A stretch of DNA of 64,000 nucleotides from Amphiura filiformis (Eukaryota; Echinodermata; Ophiuroidea; Amphilepidida; Amphiuridae), in NCBI RefSeq assembly GCF_039555335.1, contig NC_092642.1, positions 63,591,776-63,655,775 on the forward strand. Reading direction: 5' to 3'. Every line of letters begins with the position of its first letter. Positions within the stretch are counted from its first letter, which is position 1. Both the position numbers and the translations under genes were made by a program. Positions 23,246-34,875 of this stretch are shown here, piece after piece. Under the pieces are notes generated by a model. The model made no database searches and was not told the DNA's origin. It saw nothing but the letters and a program-made list of their open reading frames with translations.

Positions 23246-24429
23246 CTGATCTCCCTCTCTTAACTTTGTATTGCATTTTTTATATGAAAATGGAAATGGT
23301 CGTGTGTAATGAAGTGGTGTTCCTTTGTGCAGTAAATTTCAATGATCGCGCATCATATTGCATTGAAACACTCCTAATTTACTAAATATAGACCCTATCA
23401 TAGTAAATGTGTATATTTTCTGAAAGGAAAATGTCCAGTCTGTCCAAATATGGCATGTCAGTAGGGGCTAGTCTGTGCAAATCCTTGTATGCATGAAAAT
23501 GATGTCAACAAGAAGCACCGCCTCAAAAACATGTAACATCTAAACCACAGCACATATAAAAAACCCAACCTTATCAGTGCAATGGCCCACCTAAATATAT
23601 ACTTTGAAAAGGTTGCCACTAGTTGATGAACTGTTATGATGTACACGGAATGACATATTACAAAATTTTCAGTCAAAATAAATGGAAAATACAGGATATA
23701 ATGCTTGGACTGCTTAAGACTTGCCCCTTTTTTGGAAAGAGTAAACTTCTTTCTTCAAGAAAATGTATAATTTTGATATAATATGTAGTTTGTAAATTAA
23801 GAATGTTTCAATGTATGATGGTGCGCGATATGTGCCCCAGGAACCAGGGAAGTGAGACAGATGGAACATCTATTGAATTATTTACGTAACATTGTATAGA
23901 AGGTACACGCCAAGCTATTGTGCTAACAATGTAGTCAGCCGCACATGTACAGCATGCCTTTTCAGTGGATCAGGTATGCCGCTTCTATTTCAGTTTGTTT
24001 ATTTACAGGTTTATTAACAAAAATTGTTTTTTTCTCGATTAATTTTCACATAAAATGTGACAGGACTTTAATAGTTAACATCAAATTTATAGTCCATAAA
24101 TTGCACAAAATCAACCAATATTGGAAATCAGTCATTTACATTTAAACCGCCAATTATTGCTATAAATATGCGCATTTGACACGTAAATTTATCTCACATC
24201 TATATGTGAGCCCAGGCCACCCCAAAATTGCTGTTGACAAAAATATTCTTGACTCTTGAGTCTGGTATTATATTTCCATTTTGCATAAAATTAATTTCAT
24301 TTCATTTTATTTTCTGTTTTGTCACTGCTATGAAAGTATGTATTTTTGCATGTATACCCGGTACATGTATGTACAAATTGCATTTATGGCTACAGGAGAC
24401 TGACTACATTGTGACCTGAACCGAGTTAC

Positions 24430-25022
24430 TTTGAGATTAACTCTAGCGTCAAATTTGCACATGTAGACTATACGAATTCCATGCTAGAGTCCTTTGCCAT
24501 TTTTTTTTGTGGGTCGATCAGCGTTGATTTAATATCATAAGTTCATAACTTAAATCATGAAATGTACGGTTGTCGGTTGGCATGACATCACTTGTGATAG
24601 ATTGCTTTTGCTGAGATTTGGCTGAATTCCATTTGGCTCACCCCCTCAGACACGAAGGGGACACATACCGTTGCACTATGGGGAAAATTGTCTTGAACTA
24701 AGAGGTCCTGCACAAACCAATAGGGATTTCACAAGGGTGTCCCCTTTGACAGACATTCTCTCGGTCGGGCTGTTTAGATCTATTGCACCCATGCACTTTC
24801 GGACAATGCAATGGCATGTTTTGTGATTTCACCCACTAATTGCAACAGCAATTCAAGTGTCCCCTTTGTAAGACAGGGGCCGAGATGGAACAGCCAAATC
24901 TTGGCAAAAGCAACCAATGGGTTTATATTTGAGAACTCCAGCTTCAAATTTGCACACGATAGTTACCGGTACTAGAGTGCTGTGCCATGTTTTGTTGGTC
25001 AGACAGCGGTGCAATTTTTTGC
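24430..25022. repeat. Direct repeat pair enclosing an inverted repeat pair
   Basis: A block of about 95 bp at 24430-24525 (CAAATTTGCAC, CTAGAGT, TTTGCCAT) recurs in direct orientation at about 24928-25022. Between them, 24600-24680 and 24845-24925 are inverted (GCTTTTGC, GATTTGGCTG, AAGGGGACAC). The arrangement suggests a small element with duplicated flanks. Confidence 0.6.
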
Positions 25023-25689
25023 ACCGAAGGTTATCTATAAAAATAAAAGGAAGTCGCTAAATCTTGTGCGCGAATAGACTCAGAGATGATTTCACTTTCA
25101 GCTCTGATTTATTCGTACATTGATCGGGTACATATTGCCATTAAACCATCTGAGGTTCATTTTGCAAAAATTGATGGTAACTAAGAGAATAACATAAAAA
25201 CTGTCGTGTTGCTATGCAAAATCGCATGCAGTGGCATTGTGGGTAATAAGGACAGTGTGAACCGCGTAATAATATTTCCATTAAAAACCATACGCAGAGC
25301 AACATTGCCCTGTTTTCTGCCAACTGCGAGGTGGCCAAGAAATGATTCAGGCTATCTAGATGCACAACATCGCGTACTTTAAGAATGATCTTACGAGCTT
25401 TTCGCCCCTACGCAGAGCTACGCACCCCATTTTCCGCCACCGCACCGAAGTTGGCAGCCAAGAGATTAAGTCTATGTCGCATGAATTTTATTATTCATTC
25501 TAGGCCTATAATGAATCGTCGTTTAGTTTTACAGCCACATTCATACGGGAGATTGAGGAATATACAGGGAACGCATTGCAGTGGTAGCGCGTACCGTAAC
25601 TAACTGGCAGCAGGGGGTTGGCGTTAATACGTCGGCGTACTGAGCAATGTGACGCGCACGTACGGGGTGCATAATATGCACAGACCAAC

Positions 25690-25868
25690 TTTCCGTGCCA
25701 GAGAAATAGAAAAGAAAAGAAAGGAAGACAAAACTGAAAAGGTAGGCCTATGGATGGGTCGGGTTGTGGATTATATGCATGGTACTGGATTCGGTTAAGA
25801 GATTACCCGCCAAGATGATAAAAATCGTGAGGATACGAGAGGAAAGAAGGAAGCTAAAAATGAAAGAA

Positions 25869-25907
<39 letters not shown>

Positions 25908-26600
25908 CGTAAAAAAACTAAAATAATGAGAACAGAATTAAATAGATAAAATTCAAACGGGAAATCACAAGCTAAGCAGGAAATATGAAAAATGGGAACA
26001 AAATGTAGAAAAAAAGCCAAAACTAAAAGGAGAAATGTAAGAAATGGTAGATTTATAAAATAATGCATGGGAACGGGGCTCAATAAATGAATAACATGGA
26101 AACGGAAATCACGAGCTAAGCAGCATGGGAACAAAATAGACCTATGCAAAAGAAACTGAAGAGAAAGAAAGGAGCTAAATGAATAGAAAAAAAAGAAGAA
26201 GACAAAAAAGGTAGGCCTACGGGTATGATTACAGTAACTACGGTAAATGAAACGGGAGCAAACTAAAGAGGGAAAGAAAGAAACTAATCAGGAAAATTAA
26301 GGGATAAAAGAAGTTAAAATTAGAAACTAATCACGAAAAATAAGAAAAATAAATAACAACTGAAGGAAACGGGAAATCACAAGCTAAGCAGCTGATAAAA
26401 ATGAAGCTATAAAGGAAAACGTATAAGAAAGGATAGATTTAGAAAATAATGGGAATGGGGTTAGGCCTAGATAGAAATAACATGGAAACGGAAAATCAAA
26501 AGCTAAATAGCATTTTGTTTTAATGGAAACAAACTAGGCCCGTGCAGAATAAACTGAAAAGAAAATGGAAATGCAAGAAGGGACAGGTTTAGAAAAATAA
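25690..26600. repeat. A-rich internal repeats of the Helitron candidate
   Basis: Units starting AACGGGAAATCACAAGC or close variants occur near 25958, 26100, 26365 and 26487. An AAAT microsatellite lies at about 25867-25905. The 133-codon minus-strand frame here is compositional. Confidence 0.6.
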
Positions 26601-26669
26601 AATTTACCTTTCAATGATTCTACCTTTTCAGTAATTCCTCCTGTTTTAGTGATCGCTCCCATTTACTCA

Positions 26670-26708
26670 TCTAGCGGGGACCCGCGCGAAGCGCGGGTAT
26701 CCCGCTAG
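26670..26708 (+). other. Helitron 3' terminal hairpin and CTAG end
   Basis: The 38-bp sequence is a near-perfect palindrome with a GAA loop, reading CTAGCGGG at its left and CCCGCTAG at its right. Helitrons need such a hairpin just before CTRR. Confidence 0.8.
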
Positions 26709-27660
26709 TTTATTGTAATTTTAGGAACATTTTTGATGCAATCGCCTGTGGTTATCGGCTGTATGTGTTTAATTCTGAACTTCCATTGCTTTAATTTATA
26801 CGGTGTCATGCTTCAGCGAATCCTACTAAATTTTGAATGCAATGGTCTCTAGCCTAGAATGTGAAGCTATCGGTGAGCAAATTCTTGACTACATGTAAAC
26901 TTCACGAGCAATGGAAGAAGCGATCTATCACAAGTAACGTCAGGCCGACCCGTCCGAAAGAATGACTGAGAAGTGGGCAAGTGATCTAGATGGAACTAGC
27001 ATCCAATGTGATGTGAAGCTTCATGTACACCGGCAGCGTGTTCGCCCATGAGTGCGTACCGCAGTGAATCCAACCATGGCCATGCCATCACACTCGTGAT
27101 TAGTTTAGTACTATAATTAAGACTTAAAGCCATATTATCATAACATTTGCTGAGGAGAACGCCCTCAATTTTTTTTTTAATTCTGCGATTGTAATGTACG
27201 TAATTTTACGATTGTAATGTACGTAATTTTACGATTGTAATGTACTTTAGTCAATAAAGATACTCTGCAAAAATCAAGACTTAAGGTGCTGTAGTTTTGT
27301 CAAAATCCGAGATTTTGAATAAAACGATGGAACCGGCATTTTACGATGGAAATATTTGTCTAGTAATACGTATGCACAGTAGGCCTACGTACATGGTCTG
27401 CAGGATCTACTAATCTATTTTTACAGAGACGTTATAATATGGCTTTAATTATTGTATCCAAGACAAGGGTTGTTCGTTTGTGTTGTAGTTTGAAATTTAT
27501 GTGATAGGACCTAATTTGAATCGCGGTTGGATCGTCACGTGTACAGCTGTTCAACTTCAAGCAGTGTTTTAACTTTGAAAGCTAAAAGCTGTTGAAATTT
27601 CTAGCTGATACATACATCAAACGTATGGAGCTGCAGTATATTAAAAGCCGAAACTCACAT
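26709..27660. other. No gene recognised; short tandem repeat inside
   Basis: At 27186-27245 the 23-bp unit CGATTGTAATGTACGTAATT plus TTA repeats about 2.6 times. Otherwise nothing supported. Confidence 0.5.
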
Positions 27661-27744
27661 ACCTGATACATGACATACATGTACATGTATATGTATCTAT
27701 CTATGACAATTGACATGTCTATGTACTGTGTACATGCGATGCAT

Positions 27745-27885
27745 GGCCATGGTGGATGTATGGGAAACAGGACACCTCGCCCACACGCAACTTCGCCTAC
27801 ACGGCATCTCGCCTACGTGCCATCTCGCCCCCTATGCAATGCAATGCATTGCAATGGCGGTTGTGGATGTATCATGACGATCGAT
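27745..27885. repeat. Dispersed repeat family C, plus copy
   Basis: Contains CGCCTACGTGCCATCTCGCC and CTTCGCCTACACGGCAT-type units. It recurs in inverted orientation at 36000-36165. The right side is cut by the element starting at 27899. Confidence 0.75.
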
Positions 27886-27898
27886 GTGACCGGAAGGG

Positions 27899-29472
27899 CC
27901 CGGGGGGGCACTCACATTTTTTGGGTAGGGGTGTGCCACCGCCAGTTTCGAACTCGAGGTCTAGGGAACTGATCGCCCGTCAAATAGGTAGGGTCTAGGG
28001 AACTGATTGGCCGGTCAAAAAAGGGGGGTCTTGGGAACTGATCAGCCGCCAATGGGGGTCTCGAGAACTGATCCAGGGTAATTTTCAATTTTTTTGTTGC
28101 ATTTTTGCCACAGATTTTCGAAAAAATCGATTTCGATTCTTGTCAAAAATTGTGCATCGAATTAAGTATATCGGGATGAAAAATAAATTAAATGTATCTC
28201 AACATCTGGACCTGGATCATACCAAGCAGAATGTCTGCATCACACTTGAATCCAGATTAGGGACCGATCGTTATTTACGGCAGGGTGGGGGATGGGCGTT
28301 TTGGAAAAATCAACAAAAATTTTCGCGTTCCCCCCTCGCGTCCGCTCAAAATTTCCGCGTTCCCCCTTGTTTTCCCAATTTCTCCATTTAAAACTTCACA
28401 ATCCCGCCCCTCCTGGTTCAACTAAAAAATTCAGGTTCCCCCCTCTCAAGACTAAAAAAACTTGTGTTCCCCCTAAATTTTCCCTGCCATAAGTAGGGAG
28501 CCTAGTACAGGGATTTATTCTATACAAGGATTTTTATTTTTGGGTGGATCATCTGGAAAGGATAAAATTCAAATTGAGAAAATATTCTAGGTATGACTTG
28601 TACTTACCAGAACACGATCATGTCAGAAATTAATATTTTGTTCTGGGTATGGGTCTGATTATTCGGACTAACTTGTACTATAACATCCAGATCATAAGAA
28701 AATGACAAATAGCCTAAATTCCCTGTACTGGCCTACTTTCTCACCTACTGAATAATTATAGCAGCAATACTACAAGCAAACCTGAGATTGCCGCAAAGAA
28801 AAACATTATAATTCATAGTTTTATGTGAATGGATCGAGCCATAAATGTCAAGTGTGCAGAATTCGGCAGTCTTTCCACCAGGCTGATAGATCGAAAATCA
28901 CTTCTAAATTCACTATTCGGGCCAGCCAATGAAGTGTACATATTTGAGGTACTATAGTCATAATATTTACTTCCAGTTTTATTCCCAATGATGGTCTCAA
29001 TTCACTGTGGTCTCAATTCATCAAAATGTTCATGTCACCATCAGCCGAAAAGTCCGATGATTTTCAATGTCATGGCCTCGAGTGATGTTTACATTTTGAA
29101 AACAATCACAAAACTGGTCCAGTGTTGCCTAAAAAGGAGCCCAAAATTCACCTTATTCCTTACAATGTGTTAAATGGGGAAGAAAATGATGGAAAATTCC
29201 CATTGAAGGAAGTTTTTGGGCTGCAAAAGTAGCTTTTGGGCCGAGATTTTGGGCTTGTAAACGTAGCGTGGAAAACATGCCAATCTATTGTCAATGAGAG
29301 CGGAGATGATGAATTCTGTGAGTCTAGCGAACGGCTAGAAAAAAAATTGAGTCATCAGAGCGGCAATCAATGAATTCAGGGGGTCTAGGGAACGGCCAGC
29401 GGCTCTGAAAAAGGGGGTCGTCGCCGCGGCACATACCCGTATAGCTGACAAATGTGAGTGCCCCCCCCCGGG
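27899..29472. mobile_element. TIR element, 1.57 kb, with 8-bp target duplication
   Basis: Begins CCCGGGGGGGCACTCACATT and ends with its complement (AATGTGAGTG, C run, GGG). CGGAAGGG flanks both ends exactly (27891-27898 and 29473-29480). Beyond the first 21 bp the arms are loosely similar (GTGCC, then GGTCTAGGGAAC with its complement). An 8-bp duplication points to hAT or another 8-bp superfamily. The interior has repeated GGTCTAGGGAACTGAT units and no transposase frame. Confidence 0.85.
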
Positions 29473-29880
29473 CGGAAGGGTCGTGTGTTCCTGTGTTGGT
29501 AGCAGACTATACGATCAAGGATTCGTTCCAATGAATGCACGGGAATATTCAACAAATTTGTGTGTGTGTGTGTGTGTGTGTTTTATAAATTGAGGCCCCT
29601 ACCGTCCCGTCCCGGTTTTGTAGATTATGTTCGGTTTTTAACACACCGTGCTGATGTGATTATAACAATATTTTTTTAATATTTTAATATGTGTATGCAT
29701 TTTTTCAACATGCATTTTTAATAATTTGATAACTTCGTGTTAAAGTTTGTTATACTTGAATTTTTATGAAGATAATTATAAAGAAAAATATGGCAGTCTT
29801 AATTTTTTTAATACCATTGATTGTTAAAACTTTCAGCCTACTTTTAATAACTTGATAACGTGATAAAGTGTTTAAAATAA
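29473..29880. other. No gene; (TG)n microsatellite
   Basis: An uninterrupted TG run of 11 units occupies about 29559-29580. The rest is AT-rich and featureless. Confidence 0.7.
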
Positions 29881-31175
29881 ATTTTGGCCATTTTCAGCGA
29901 GCAGGGCCTGCTGTGCTGTGCGTTTCGCCCCTTTTTACACCGCGGGTATTTGCTGCCGACGATTGCAGCTGATTGCTTGACAAGTCCCCTGCGTGACTGC
30001 CAGCCAAACCACGGAATGGCCCGGAAATGGAATATACTGGATACGTTGCGTGCTGCGGTGACAGTGCCATTGATTTACCCATGTCATACCCGGCGATTTC
30101 GCGGAAGTCTTTACTTGCCAGCGTGTTGGAGGACGGGTAGTGTGCGCAACAAAAAAATTGTATTGAATTGCGGGCCGTGTTAAAACATGTTTTGTGCTTG
30201 TAAGTCCGTACCATGCACACGAAGACGAAGGAAAGCCATTGAATTATGATACAAAATCATAAGGGTAATGAAAGTTGATTCCAAGTTTCCCATCATCGTC
30301 ATCACTTTTTTACATTATATTAGCTTATATTTTCACGAACAATAATTAATTTAATATGTCCGAAATTTAGGCCTTATAAATGTATTTTTATGTTAAATAC
30401 TAATATGTATTTTACTTTTACAGATATGTTTTCATGAACAAAAGAATCAATTAGGCCCTATTATATGTGTTATTTTATTTTACAAATTATGTTTACTTCA
30501 TATAAGTTCATACTTTTTAGTGTTAAATTAATTATGGCCAGTATGGCCTAATAATTTATATAATATGGCCAAAAAAGCGCTTGCGAGTTTTGTGTATTTT
30601 TATTTAACCGAATCATTCATTTTACCGGCTCAAACTCACTTAAAATAAAGTTAGAGATGTTCAAAACTTTTAAAACTTGCAGTCCTATAAAAGATATTAA
30701 ATCAGAGAAGATCTTCTTTGACATAGCCTAATGAAACAATTAAGGAAAAAATAAATTTTTCAAAGACAAATGCGCACAACTAGCAAAACAAACGCCAGCA
30801 GCATGCAGCTTTGGGATATTTTGTGGGAGGCTGTGCAGTGACTTATGCCCCATTTTGCACCGCGTGTTAACGGCGGATATTCATTAGCTACCACTTACAC
30901 GAAAACGCCGGGTGTGATTATGTTCAATCAATGGTACCATGATCCAAGCACGCAAAAATGCCAGAATACACCGATGTACCTTCCTTGACAAGGCCGGGCC
31001 CCGCGCGCGGCCGCATGGCATACACACAGCATACACACTGATGTACGATCGATTGCTTGACAAGTCCCGGTCAAGTATGCTCTCAGTTTGATTAAGACCC
31101 CGAGAATTATACGGGCCATGTTTTGTGCTTGCGACGTAGGCCTATCGGAGGCACGCGAAGAAGAAAAAGTTGCAA
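29880..31175. repeat. Diverged tandem duplication, period about 0.9 kb
   Basis: 29925-30240 resembles 30840-31175 in order: CCCC..TTTTACACCGCG against CCCC..TTTGCACCGCG, then GATTGCTTGACAAGTCCC in both, then ATGTTTTGTGCTTG in both, then CACGCGAAGAAGA-like ends. Identity is patchy, so the copies are old. The two overlapping open frames at 29884-30220 are not shared in frame by the second copy. The stretch 30241-30780 between them is AT-rich and empty. Confidence 0.6.
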
Positions 31176-32300
31176 ATGTTTGCAAAACTGGTTAATACTA
31201 AATACGATTTCGGTAAAATTTTAATTTGGGGTTATTCTTTGTCAAATATTATTAGTATTAACGTGCTCCCTTATAGGCCTACACATCCAAAGACCCATCA
31301 TTTTCTTATTGTTTTCACGCAAAAGACTCCCAAGGAATATTTCCTCCCAAGACCATCAAGTTTTAGAATATGGCCCAGAAAGAATTCTTTTCTTTTTCTT
31401 TTTTTTTTTTTTTGGGAGGGGGGGGGTCTTCTCTCGAAAGGCCTCATTTGTTAGCAACTGCCCTCGAAAGACCTCTTTTTGGATCCTACTCCTATTTATT
31501 GCACAATTCCCCCGAAATACCTTATGAGCGCGAAAATGGAAAATGTTACTTTTGCGCGCATAAAACTGAATCTGGAATCTGTGTTTTGTTTTCTTTCTCC
31601 TATAATTCTATAATGACTTTGGTTTGTTTATTTGTTCTCTCTACGTCCACTCCCGCATACACACCCCACCTAACACTCCCGCTAACACTCCATACACACC
31701 CTTCATGAACACATCTCGAAGAATCAAGCGCGGAAATTGAAAATGTTACTTTTGCGCGCATAAATCCGAATTTGAAATTTTTGTTTTTGTTTGACGGTTG
31801 TGTTTGTTAGAAATCAGTAAAGAAATATGATGTGCATATGTATAATATACAAGAAGGTATACACATGATAAATGAAAGAAAGATAATAATTATAATAATA
31901 GAAACAAGGAAGGAATTATTTTAGACAAGTGTTAATTGTGTGTATGCCCAGCCTGATCATGCAAACGACATCCGAGTAATCCGAGCTTCCAAATCTGGGT
32001 GTTTGATAAGCCTAGACAGGGAAGACCCATTCGTAGACGGTGCACACATGAACAGGCAAAATTCGGGGCAAAATAATGATTTATATGAAGTTTAAAATTA
32101 AATCATGTATGGTATTTGATAGACCTAGAAGACGCGGTGCGCGTGTTAATAGGATCTAGGAAAAATAACGAGTTATATGAAGTTTAAAACGAATCATACC
32201 TGTATATAAAGCCAAACAACCTACATCTTCCAAATCTGGGGAAAATAACGAGTTACGTGAAGTTTCAAATTAAATCAAAGCTCGTATATCAATAAACACA
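31176..32300. repeat. Mixed repeat-rich stretch
   Basis: A T run then G run near 31387-31430; two direct copies of AATGTTACTTTTGCGCGCAT (31543 and 31744 areas); and three spaced copies of a unit with AACGAGTTA(T/C)(A/G)TGAAGTTT between about 32070 and 32280. CTTCCAAATCTGGG recurs at about 31986, 32228 and, in both orientations, at 33612-33650. No gene recognised. Confidence 0.55.
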
Positions 32301-33780
32301 TTTATTGCACAAAATGTATCCATTTGTTTGAAATTTTTTCCCAGGGTAGCTCCGATGTCTTACAAACATAATGAATTTGATTCCAATGTATACTCAGTGG
32401 ACATGTTAAAACATTACAATGCCAAAAAATCAGCATGATCAGGGTTGAAACGTATTATGTAAAACGATCGAAGGCCTACACTATTATGGTTTTATCTCTT
32501 GGCCCCGGCTCTTGACAGTTCAGTTTCGGCACACTAAATTAATACTAGGAGAAACTTAAGAAATAAGGGGAAGGATTCGATTTTGAGCTTGTCACCAAGA
32601 AATTTAAGAAAGAAGGACTCCGGGAAGGCCCGAATAGACTTTGATCATTGGTCATCAAAAGGCCCTTCCATCATGAGACGACCATCTATATATACATGTT
32701 GCGTAGAGAAACGTAACACTTGCAGCTGTAAATGCGTAGGTCTTTTCGTTTTAGCTTTAGTCTTTCACATATCATTTCAGTACACCCATTATAATCATTT
32801 TTTCTCTTTCCCGTCCAATTATGCTTGTTTTGTACTCCATCGGTAATCAAATGGTTCAAACTATAAACGAATACCGTATTAGATTGTTAAACCCGGTTTC
32901 CTCCTTCAGGCATAAGGCCAAAGTCTTTCTTTCCTTATGTCCTTAATTTTTCTTTATTCAATCCTGTTCTTTCTTGAGGCCCTAGGCCTAATTCTTTTTT
33001 CCCCTTTGATACGTTATTGCATTGTCAATGGTCATGTCATATACATAAATAATTCAAACTTTCTGACTTTGGTTTGAGCTGAGACTAAAATACCCAAACC
33101 CTTACTTGCATTTGAATCAAATAAATATATTATATAGGATACATGCTAAATACTTGAAGCCAAAGCAATTAAGTATAACGAGTCAGATCATGCTGACGGT
33201 GTTTATGCTACATCATATGCGCAGCGCAGGTGCTCCTTTGTTAAAAGGGAAATCTCTGATGAGGAACGGTCAAAGAGTAGTTCTCGCCAGTCAAGAAAGA
33301 TAAACTGTGAAAGTCCACTTCCCGAAAAGGAACTTTCACCAGTTCGTCTTCATGGTCTTTCTTACGCCATGTGAGATACTAGTAGTGATCATATATTCTG
33401 AGCTAAGCATAGTTTGGTAACTATAAAGAAAAAAGGTCCTACTCGTCCGACTGTCAAAAAGCTGAGACGGTTAAATAATAGCATTGCATGAGTACGACAT
33501 AGTGTAGGCCTATTAGCTTAAACATATAAATCATCATTATCAGTTTATAAAGCAAAGTTTCAAATTATACGACATGCATGAATAAAGTACACATGACATA
33601 GGCCTACGTATCTTCCAAATCTAGGTTTATCAAACTCCCAGATTTGGAAGTTATATGAAGTGGTCCTTTTTATTATTATTCATTTTGCATTTATATTAAA
33701 CAGGACAAAACACAAATAACTTGAGAAAAAAAAGATAGAAAGAATAACTAGACTTAGCTGTGGTCTAAGACCACGAACAC
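32301..33780. other. No gene recognised
   Basis: Plus-strand frames of 87 and 65 codons lie here (32583, 33106) without recognisable domains or convincing splice context. A perfect 12-bp inverted pair (TTCCAAATCT and AGATTTGGAA) sits near 33613-33650. Confidence 0.45.
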
Positions 33781-33789
33781 AGCCGTGTT

Positions 33790-34035
33790 ATGACCCTTTA
33801 ATCACCTTTGACCCCAAAATATATGAAAACCCCATAGACATTGGCTAATGTCAATGCACGTGTCCATGTGGCATCACTTTGCTATGCTTTTTGTGGCAGC
33901 AGGGCATTTTGAAGGTATATCGTTTTATACCGGAAGTGACCCCTTACTGACCTTTGACCCCAAATGTGTGTACACCATATAGACACTGTGTTATAACAAT
34001 GCATGTGTGCAAGTATCGTCACTGTCCTACGTAAT
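33790..34035. repeat. Two-unit tandem repeat, period about 120-130 bp
   Basis: Each unit has, in order, CCTTTGACCCCAAA, CCATATAGACA-type, AATGCA(T/C)GTGT, a TCACT(T/G)TGCTA-like block and GGCATTTT. The units begin near 33810 and 33951. Confidence 0.65.
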
Positions 34036-34149
34036 TTATGGAAGAAGATGCATTTTAAGTCTTTAAGATTTATTTTACGCGAGGTTTGATTTAAATTTTC
34101 TTTGGGATCGGGAAAAAGAAATTCTATTTTTAAATCTTTCGAAAGACTT

Positions 34150-34275
34150 ACACAATAAACCAATCACAATGCGATGGCGCGTGCACGTGATCAAATCGAA
34201 ACGTTTTCCTGAATTGCTCAGCCGCCATCTTTCTTTTGCGATTTCGTGTGGTGGCGAGCGAATGAATGAAGTGAT
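34150..34275 (+). promoter_or_regulatory. Candidate promoter / transcription start region
   Basis: A CpG-containing stretch in otherwise AT-rich DNA. It holds a CACGTG E-box inside GCACGTGATC near 34183 and a GCCGCCATCTTTC motif near 34221, the YY1-type site often found at animal transcription starts. An open frame with ATG starts at 34276. No transcript evidence is available. Confidence 0.4.
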
Positions 34276-34415
34276 ATGGACGAATTTGTTTTGCAGAATG
34301 GCATCCCAGATGCTGTAATTGCCAATGTCAGTGACTATAACTTCCATGAGAAAGCTTACATTGTTGTACATGTGTGCACGAAGGGCAAATGTGAACATTA
34401 TCTTCAATCGCCGAG
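34276..34415 (+). CDS. Candidate first coding exon, unknown protein
   Basis: Starts at an ATG just after the promoter-like region and reads MDEFVLQNGIPDAVIANV, SDYNFHEKAYIVVHVC, then TKGKCEHYLQSP. At 34415 the sequence is CCGAG|GTAGTA, an acceptable splice donor; without splicing a stop follows within one codon. The amino acid mix (aromatic, charged, few low-complexity runs) is more protein-like than most frames nearby. I do not recognise the family. An alternative acceptor (TTGTTTTGCAG) ends at 34296, so this could be an internal exon beginning at 34297. No downstream exon is identified. Confidence 0.35.
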
Positions 34416-34639
34416 GTAGTAGTCTGTGCTTCTGCTGTATAAGCTTACCTATGCATTATACACCTAGGATTCAATTTCTGCATTCGACACATATCACAAT
34501 TACTGGTATTATGATATTATGTTTGGATGTCATTCAATGTGTTAAATATGGAGCTGTAATAAAAGAAATCAATGTTTGCCTGAATAAATTGCACATTTTG
34601 AGTCTGTGTTGTTGTTTTTTCTTTATCCCAACTCCTTTG

Positions 34640-34875
34640 CAAATTTTAAATCTCAAGAAGATTTATTTATAAGTAAATCTTGAAAAGATTTAAAGGTAAA
34701 ACTGAAAAGATTTAAATTTTAAGTCTAAGAGATTTATATTTTAAGTCTTTTGTGGTTTTAAAATTTTAAGTCTTAACAAAGACTTAATTTAAATCCCAAA
34801 GGGTTCGTCACTAATAACAGTCTCTGTTAGATTTAAAAGTAAGTCTTTTAGATTTAAAAATAAGACTTTGTAATT
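34640..34875. repeat. Dense AAGTCTT / AAGATTTA motif cluster
   Basis: Many short copies of AAGTCTT, AAATCTT and AGATTTA in both orientations over about 230 bp, with a lesser cluster at 34050-34155 on the other side of the candidate exon. It can fold in many ways. No coding potential. Confidence 0.6.

Larger units (their letters stand above)
22922..26708 (+). mobile_element. Probable non-autonomous Helitron
   Basis: The right end is a textbook Helitron terminus: hairpin ACCCGCGC-GAA-GCGCGGGT (26680-26698), then CTAG (26705-26708) followed by T. The proposed left end near 22922-22925 begins TC and leads into AATACTAATTATGGCGTGTC with CGTCCGTCC repeats, which I associate with Helitron 5' ends. 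The pairing of the two ends over 3.8 kb is inference. No Rep/helicase frame is present. The interior holds direct and inverted repeats and an A-rich part with repeated AAATCACAAGCTAAGCAG-like units. Confidence 0.55.
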
